64,000 nt of DNA, taken from NCBI GenBank assembly GCA_026018925.1, contig JAKSZU010000008.1:5136415-5200414 (forward strand), in the 5' to 3' direction. The notes under the pieces were generated by a model, which was not told where the DNA came from, did not search any database, and saw only the letters and a list, made by a program, of their open reading frames with translations. This DNA comes from Tupaia tana (Eukaryota; Chordata; Mammalia; Scandentia; Tupaiidae). A program made the translations under genes and the position numbers. Numbering within the stretch: the stretch's first letter is position 1; each line of letters opens with the position of its first letter. Shown one piece after another: positions 58,313-64,000 of the stretch.

Positions 58313-58594
58313 TTCTTTCTTTCTTTCTTCTTTCTTTCTTTCTTTTTTTTGGAGAGGACTTTGCTACAGGGCACGTGTGCTCGCCAGACAGACAGAGAGA
58401 GACAGAAAGGAAGAAATCACCCCCCCAGGGGGGATGGCCATGCCGCAATCCCCTCTCCTCCATTCTCCTCTCGGGATCTTGGGCACTCACGCACACGTGC
58501 CCGGCGTGAGTTCAAGCCACTGGGTCCGGGACTCGAACCGCAGTCGACTACATGGGAGCCCAGCAACATAGCCATTATGCTAACTGCTGGTCCC
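58260..58594 (-). mobile_element. Young SINE with TTTC-array tail
   Basis: About 85 bp of TTTC repeats (58260-58347) form the tail of a minus-strand SINE; CATAAGAC occurs on both sides, at 58252-58259 and 58595-58602. Confidence 0.92.
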
Positions 58595-58749
58595 CATAAG
58601 ACATATTTCTAGCCTTGGGTGATGACGCTCTGTGTGGTGTGTTCCCACAGGCTTGTGCAGGTGGGTGATTGTACCAAGGCACTGTTGGCATGCTGTTTTT
58701 TCCCTCTCCTTTTCTAACAGAAAAAATAAATAAATGAACTTTTTTTGAA

Positions 58750-58955
58750 AATTAAGAGCTGCCCAGGTCCCGCTCTGCACACATCTGCAGACCTGCCTAC
58801 TTCTTTCTGAGATGCTGTGAAGCAGCAGAGAGCAGCCCCATGCCTTTGGACTTTTCCACCACCAGAATCATGAACCAAGTAAACCTCTGGTCTTTGCAAA
58901 CCACTCAGTCTAGGATTATTTCTGTAAAGAACAAAACAATGGACTAACATATGAT
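58750..58955 (+). mobile_element. MST/THE1-like LTR 3' part
   Basis: CCTTTGGACTTTTCCACCAC, AACCAAGTAAACCTCTGGTC and the end AACAATGGACTAACAT match the end of a MaLR LTR. Confidence 0.6.
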
Positions 58956-59052
58956 TTTTCTACCAACACAACATTTTGGCATCATTGTACAGGGGAGAGA
59001 TGTGTTTCCACATGTCTGAGTGTGGTTAACAATGAGTGTCTCTCTCTCTCTC

Positions 59053-59070
59053 TCTTTCACACACACACAA

Positions 59071-59104
<34 letters not shown>

Positions 59105-59160
59105 ACCAAAAACAAAAACAAGACAAAACAAAACAAAACAAAAAACAAACACTGGATACT
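59053..59160. repeat. CA array and CAAAA-rich stretch
   Basis: A CA microsatellite at about 59059-59105 followed by ACAAAACAAAACAAAACA repeats, abutting the tail side of the next SINE. Confidence 0.9.
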
Positions 59161-59169
59161 TCTTTCTTT

Positions 59170-59415
59170 AATTTTGCTATAGGGCAGGCACATGCACTCA
59201 ACAGAGAGGGAAGAGCGAGGGAAAGGGGAAGTGAGAAAAGCACTCACACAAGAGGGCAGTCACATTGCAATCCTCTCTCCTCCGTTCTCCTCTCAGGACT
59301 TAGGGCATGCACACTCATGTAGTCTGTGTTTTACAAGTCACAGGTCTAGATGTAAACCACACTGGGAGCCGCGTGAGATGCAGCCACCTTCACCACCTTG
59401 CCACCTAGTGGCCCA
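59170..59415 (-). mobile_element. tRNA-derived SINE, diverged
   Basis: Minus-strand; head ends GCCACCTAGTGGCCC. Confidence 0.8.
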
Positions 59416-59754
59416 CCTCTGCATTCTTCTACACAACTCAATACTACATGTATACCACTGTCAGATTAATTCCCTGACACTTTTGGTCACACTGTGGGAG
59501 AAAAATATTCTGTGTTGATAGTAAGGTGGTCTCACAATCCCAAGGTCCTCCTTGCAACCTTGGCTATAAATGTTTGCATCGTCTCTTCCCTAACAAACCT
59601 CGATGGTATCAGATGCACGACACCTCAAATCCTGACAGGTTCTCCTCTCAGTTCTCAGATGTGCAGCAACAGCAATGACAGGGGACCTGCCCTTCCCTTA
59701 GTACCTACTCACTGTCTCTGTCCTCTGTACCTGTCCTACAGGTGTGACTAGGAG

Positions 59755-59905
59755 GCGGTGGGCACTTGTGTGACCTTAGAGAAGGTACTTAGCCTCCCAG
59801 AGCTTCATTTTCCTCTCATGTAAAACAGGGATGATAATATCCACCTTCAAAGACTCATCTTTATTTAAGTGTTTACATCAATCTCCTATCAGAGAACTAA
59901 TAAAT
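59755..59905 (+). mobile_element. MIR, plus strand
   Basis: TGTGACCTTAGAGAAGGTAC, AGCCTCCCAGAGCTTCATTT and AAAACAGGGATGATAATATC match the MIR core in order. Confidence 0.8.
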
Positions 59906-59999
59906 GGTATGGCTGGGAGTAATGGACCACAGTCCTGGCCTCTGGATTGAGTCCTTGTCTCTATGTAGGGCGCAGTCACTTGCCCTGTGCCCACACCCT

Positions 60000-60575
60000 G
60001 CCGTGCCATCTACTCTCTTCCTTTGCCTGGCAACTCTGTGTCCAGTCCTAGAAGCTGCGAAGAAGCAACAAAGACCACTGGTTGCCCGTCAAGGGTGTAC
60101 TGTCTTCCTGCTCCCCATGTGGAAATAGTTCGTTCTCGTGGAGCTAACCACCAAAGATGAGGAAAAGAGCACATCTTTCCCACAGAACGAAATTACCTTC
60201 TGTTCTGTCCCATGAGCCAGCGTAGAGAAAAGACAACCACGACTCAAGTGGCGCTGTTCAGGGCTAGGCGTTCACGTGTATTTCTAGAAGCTGCTTTTTC
60301 CTCTCTGGCATGTTTGGGGGCTACCAATTTTGCCCCCTGTACTGTTCCTGTGCACCCCAGTACTGTTCCTGTGCATTTCATTCTTAGAGAACATGGGAGC
60401 TGCCCAGGTTCATGGGCTCTAGAGATGGCCATCAGGGGACTGGTGGCTCAGGTTCCAGGAGGGGGCAGAGAGCGCCCTGCCATGTGACAGAGGCCTGCTC
60501 ACCTGTGACAGCTCGGCACACTCTCTTCCATCATCATCACATCTTTCATTCACTTTTAGGTGTGAGTGGACAATA
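60000..60575. other. Unclassified intronic sequence
   Basis: Contains a small tandem duplication of CTGTTCCTGTGCA at 60341-60377; otherwise nothing recognised. Confidence 0.4.
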
Positions 60576-60697
60576 TGAGGGGACTTCAAAACGTGTTTGG
60601 AAAATGGAATAAAAGTTAATTTGGTACAAGAAAACTTGAAGCCTATGCATAGATTTCTCACAACACATACTTTCCATGAACTTCTGAAGACCCCTCA
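60576..60697. mobile_element. Second mariner-like MITE family, copy 2
   Basis: TGAGGGGACTTCAAAACGTG at one end and the inverse of GAACTTCTGAAGACCCCTCA at the other; interior CCTATGCATAGATTTC. Confidence 0.72.
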
Positions 60698-60714
60698 CAT
60701 CACTTTACTGGTCC

Positions 60715-60900
60715 CAGGTGGACCACTTACTCATTCAGGGGCTTAGGCAAGTCATCTAAGATTTCTAGGCATGTGTTTTCTTCGTCTAATAAAGGAGAGT
60801 CAAATCCACGTTTCTTGAGAGAGATTGTGAGGACAAAACTAACGTTTATGAAACACTCAAAGGAGAGTCTGACTCATGGTAGGAGACATTGCGGAAGTCA
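60715..60900 (+). mobile_element. MIR, plus strand
   Basis: GGGGCTTAGGCAAGTCATCT and the later ATTGTGAGGACAAAACTAAC and AGTCTGACTCATGGTAGG fit the MIR order. Confidence 0.65.
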
Positions 60901-61139
60901 CAAATTTTGTTGTGTATCCAGGGAAAGCTTTTTGATTTGCCTCGACCAAGACTTCCTCATACTTCTGAAGAACAAGGCTGGAACATCGCATGGAGAGTAA
61001 CTAATCTGACTCTGTGGGGTTACTACGGTTTTTCTTTTCTTTCTGTTCAGCTGACTGACTCCCAAAAACTAAATCATTCAGTATCAAATGATTAGAGTGT
61101 GGTCTTGGATACAGTCATTTGAAATGCAGTAGGAACGCA

Positions 61140-61380
61140 GGGCCAGGCCGCAGTGGTGCAGAGAATGCCATAACTTCGGAGGCTGGAAACCCACGGGAGG
61201 CCCAGGTGTGGCTCCCAGGGGAACCTGAACACGCCAGGCAGAGCTGGATGCACCTGTAATTCTCACTCCTCGGGAGGCTGGGGCAGGAGGATCGCTCCCT
61301 GGAGAGACCACATCCGGAATGCCTACTTCTAGTGCTCTTCCTCTCCCTCTTTTTCTCTTTTTCTAATAAAGAAAAAAAAA
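61140..61380 (+). mobile_element. Possible 7SL-derived dimer or composite SINE
   Basis: Two related blocks (GCAGTGGTGCAG...CTTCGGAGGCTGG and GCACCTGTAATTCTC...CTCGGGAGGCTGGGGCAGGA) resemble the 5' part of 7SL RNA in tandem. The second is followed by GGATCGCTCCCTGGAGAGAC and a CTTTTTCTCTTTTTC/A-rich end not typical of 7SL. Confidence 0.5.
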
Positions 61381-61606
61381 TCCTGCAGATCAGAGACCAG
61401 TTGTACCAGTAAGGCTCTTTCCGCTCTAACAAGGCTACTGGGTCCACCCATCGAGTTCCACTTGATTTCCAAAAGGACACTTTTGTGTTGTTCTTTTTAT
61501 ATGTTGCTGGTGTTGCACAATGTCTGACAATGAAAATAACAGGTAAACACACACGTGCACAAGTAAGATTTAGACGGAGCTGTTCCGCTCCCACTGACCC
61601 ACTGAC

Positions 61607-61815
61607 CTCCGCAGCAGTCTTGCCACACTCGCAAATTGATCTTGGGGATCTCAGAGCAGCTCAGGTAGTCCTGGGGGTATTCCGCCTTTACGAAGACATC
61701 AGCCTGGACCTGCTGGATATTGTCACCATTGTCACACAGCACACAGCCCAGGGACGCCTGTTTCAGCTGAGTGAGATGTGCAGGGGTGAACACTCCGGGA
61801 TTTTCATACCAGAAC
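61607..61815 (-). CDS. PXDNL: PXDNL exon encoding the end of the haem-peroxidase domain
   Basis: This 209-bp exon encodes 69 whole codons plus a split codon at each end. The translation starts [20 protein letters not shown] and ends with [17 protein letters not shown], which I recognise as the C-terminal edge of the animal haem-peroxidase domain of the peroxidasin family. It reads closer to PXDNL than to PXDN, for example in the [12 protein letters not shown] stretch. The acceptor is a good pyrimidine tract ending ACTACCAG (61816-61818 on the plus strand is its CAG) and the donor is GAG/GTCAGT at 61601-61606. The exon starts with one base finishing a codon and ends in phase 1, which fits the next exon at 35605. 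Peroxidasins are secreted extracellular-matrix proteins; PXDN forms sulfilimine cross-links in collagen IV, whereas human PXDNL is reported to lack normal peroxidase activity. The catalytic histidine region is upstream of this window. No stop or frameshift is seen here. Confidence 0.93.
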
Positions 61816-62251
61816 CTGGTAGTCAACCAAGAAAGACACAGCATTGTGGTGTGTGGCCTGAGAACTCAGCTCCACGCCAGGCAGTCCCGGTGAGCAAAGA
61901 GGAGCTCAGCAAAGAAGGTGCATGTTGGCAGGACGAGGGCTGTCCTGCAACTAAGAACACTGCTCATTTCCCCTAATGGTTACAAAGTTCTGATGTTTCT
62001 GAACGATCACTTCCTACTCAAGTTTTACAAGATGATTCCAAAGAAAGTTCTGTAAAGCTTTCCCCCAAAATTACATTTTTAAATTTGCACTCCAGGGACT
62101 GCCTTAGAAATTGCCTGAATGACTTAGTGATTGTTTGCCTGAAAAATAAATACTGCTTTGATACTTTAGATATATTAGTTGGTTCTATCTACCAACTAAT
62201 TAGAGTAAACACCTTCAATTTTAAATTAAAATATCCAGTTTAAAAACTATT

Positions 62252-62767
62252 TTTTTTTTTTCTTTTTGGAGAGGTTTTTGCTATAGGGTGCAGGCGCTCA
62301 CCAGAAAGACTTAGAGAGACAGAGAGATAGAAAGCAGTTGAAATATCCATTTTGTAAGACAAATAATAATGTGATTGAATGTATGGAAGAAAAATGAAAT
62401 GAAAAAATTCAGAAAAGGAAAAAAATTAATTAATTAAATAAATAAATAAATAAATAAATACAGGGTTCAGAGAAGACCTAGCTTGAAGGCTAAAATGTGA
62501 ACAAAGATCTGACATCAGAGAAGAAACAAGTCATAAGGAAGAACAACACATGATAAAAAATAAATATTATGTTTCATAGCAAAAAAAAAAAGAAAGAAAG
62601 AAAGAAATCACCCCCCAGGGTGATGGCCACGCCACAATCCCTTCTCCTCCATTCTCCTCTTGGGATCCTGGGCCCGGCGTGAGTTTAAGCCACTGGGTCC
62701 AGGACTCGAACCGTGGTCTACTACATGGGAGTCCAGTGACATAGCCATTATGCCAACTGCTGGTCCT
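62252..62767 (-). mobile_element. Young SINE split by a poly(A)-tailed insertion
   Basis: TCCAGTTTAAAAACTATT flanks the whole block at 62234-62251 and 62768-62785. The SINE sequence stops at GATAGAAAGCAG (62338) and resumes at GAAATCACCCCCC (about 62605). Confidence 0.92.
62339..62604 (+). mobile_element. Unknown retrocopy inside the SINE
   Basis: About 265 bp of unfamiliar AT-rich sequence ending with AATAAA at 62559-62564, then an A11 run from 62581 and AGAAAG repeats. The signal-to-tail distance of about 16 nt is what a reverse-transcribed mRNA end would show. It includes a TAAA array at 62430-62460. The source transcript is not known; a 5'-truncated processed transcript or L1 transduction are the options. 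Confidence 0.6.
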
Positions 62768-62820
62768 TCCAGTTTAAAAACTATTAAAGGGAGTCCTTGC
62801 ATTCATTCATTCAATAAATA

Positions 62821-62890
62821 CTGGGTGGATGGAAAAGTCATGATGTACTTTTTCTATGCAAAATACATCATGACTTTTCCAGTGATCCAA
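62821..62890. mobile_element. Small palindromic mariner-like element, copy 3
   Basis: GGAAAAGTCATGATGTACTT and its inverse (AATACATCATGACTTTTCC) flank TTTCTATGCA. This copy has the best-preserved arms. It sits between the SINE and an MLT1-like LTR. Confidence 0.7.
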
Positions 62891-62939
62891 AATGTCAGTA
62901 CCACAAGCCAAGTACATTTTTCATGCTGGCAATGTGGCA

Positions 62940-63640
62940 GTAAATGGTGCTAGAGGTGAACAGGCTTATGGCCACTCCCATGTGGAAGTCCTAAACTCCA
63001 GTACTGCAGGACGTACTAGATTTGGAGACAAGGCCTCTACAGACGGAATTAAGATGAAATTAGATAAGGGTGGACCCTACTGAATATGAGTGGAGCCCTC
63101 ATAAGAAGAGCAGATGTGGACACAGACCACGTGGGGAAGGGCCTCTGAAGACCCAGGGGAGGGCAGCATCTGTAAGCTGGGAAGAGTGGCCTCAGAAGAA
63201 ACTAACTCTGCAGGTGTCTTCATCTTGGTGTTTTAACCACCAGAATATTTTTTTTTTTTTTTTTTCTTCTTCTTTTTTTTTTTTGAAGAGGTTTTTGCTA
63301 TAGGGCGCGTGCGCTCACCAGACAGACAGAGAGAGACAGAGAGATAGAAAGCAGGAAATCACCCCCCAGGGGGGATGGTCACGCCGCAATCCCTTCTCCT
63401 CCATTCTCCTCTCGGGATCTTGGGCACGCACGCACACGTGCCCGGCGTGAGTTTAAGCCGCCGGGTCCGGGACTCGAACCGCGGTCGACTACGTGGGAGT
63501 CCAGCGACATAGCCATTACGCTAACTGCTGGTCCCAACCACCAGAATATTAAGAAAAATAAAGCTTTATTGTTTAAGCTACCCAGCCTGTAGTGTTTTGC
63601 TAACACAACTCTAGCACACCAACACACCTCAAGAAGACAG
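62940..63640 (+). mobile_element. MLT1-like LTR split by a SINE
   Basis: GGAAGTCCTAAACTCCAGTA, GAAATTAGATAAGGGTGGAC, GAGCCCTCATAAGAAGAGCA and, after the SINE, TTGTTTAAGCTACCCAGCCT follow the MLT1 layout. Confidence 0.78.
63250..63535 (-). mobile_element. Young SINE with exact duplication, near consensus
   Basis: AACCACCAGAATATT at 63235-63249 and 63536-63550. Both promoter boxes and all the usual CpGs are intact, so this is a good consensus proxy for the young subfamily. Confidence 0.95.
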
Positions 63641-64000
63641 CTTACCCCCCAGCACCGAAACATTCCCAATTTGTTCAGTCTTTGATTACATATACCCTTT
63701 AATTATTGCCAATTAAACATATTAACCCAACTATATGAAGCCAGAAATTCAAAGTACTAAAATAACTTATAAAAATTAATTTAATGAAATATACCACTAA
63801 GAGTTGGCAATGTGCAATAAAGAAAATTAAAATTTTTATTGCTTTCTTTATAATGTAACTTATAAATTAGAGAGATTTAAAAGAAAAAATTTAAGTAAGG
63901 AATAATTTTTAGTGTAACCATAATTAAAAGCTAAGCTCTAGGTTGCATTTCAAGTCTTATATATAAAAACATCATTTATACAATAATACAAAAAAGTTGA
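63641..64000. other. AT-rich intronic sequence
   Basis: Nothing recognised; the upstream PXDNL exon is outside the window. Confidence 0.45.

Overview
This is a nuclear intronic and genic window from a placental mammal. It holds the 3' part of one protein-coding gene, PXDNL (peroxidasin-like), on the minus strand, buried in a very high density of interspersed repeats. Four coding exons are recognisable: 61607-61815, 35491-35605, 27727-27856 and 7707-7819. They lie in gene order from right to left, have canonical AG/GT sites and matching reading phases, and encode the end of the haem-peroxidase domain, a linker, a coiled coil and the start of a von Willebrand C (VWC) domain. The final exon or exons were not found. 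No other convincing protein-coding gene is present.

Organism: the dominant repeat is a tRNA-derived SINE of about 250 bp with an RNA polymerase III A box and B box, present in roughly 60 copies. Many are young, CpG-rich and flanked by target-site duplications. I see no Alu, B1/B2, carnivore, ruminant or afrotherian SINE. Two degraded 7SL-like fragments hint at Euarchontoglires. My best guess is a colugo (Dermoptera), whose tRNA-derived CYN SINEs fit this description, but this is an inference from memory and was not checked.

Layout: 1-7.7 kb is sequence 3' of the last visible exon, with SINEs, a TA/TG microsatellite containing a 44-bp palindrome, a short interstitial telomere array and a triple-nested SINE. 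7.8-27.7 kb is a 20-kb intron with several L1 fragments in both orientations, a 34-bp minisatellite and an MLT1-like LTR. 27.9-35.5 kb is an intron with an L1 3' end, a possible class-I LTR and an MST-like LTR. 35.6-61.6 kb is a 26-kb intron with a solo betaretrovirus-like LTR (perfect 6-bp duplication), an hAT transposon (perfect 8-bp duplication), and a 4.6-kb minisatellite of about 210 units of 22 bp that expanded inside a SINE copy. 61.8-64 kb is the upstream intron, with a SINE split by a poly(A)-tailed retrocopy.

The most interesting observations are the minisatellite born inside a SINE, the loss of a VWC cysteine (or a 1-nt deletion) at the end of PXDNL exon 7707-7819, the tandem array of consensus splice-donor motifs at 11.1 kb, and a small palindromic mariner-like family. 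The two enormous open frames across 52-56.7 kb are artefacts of the repeat, not genes.
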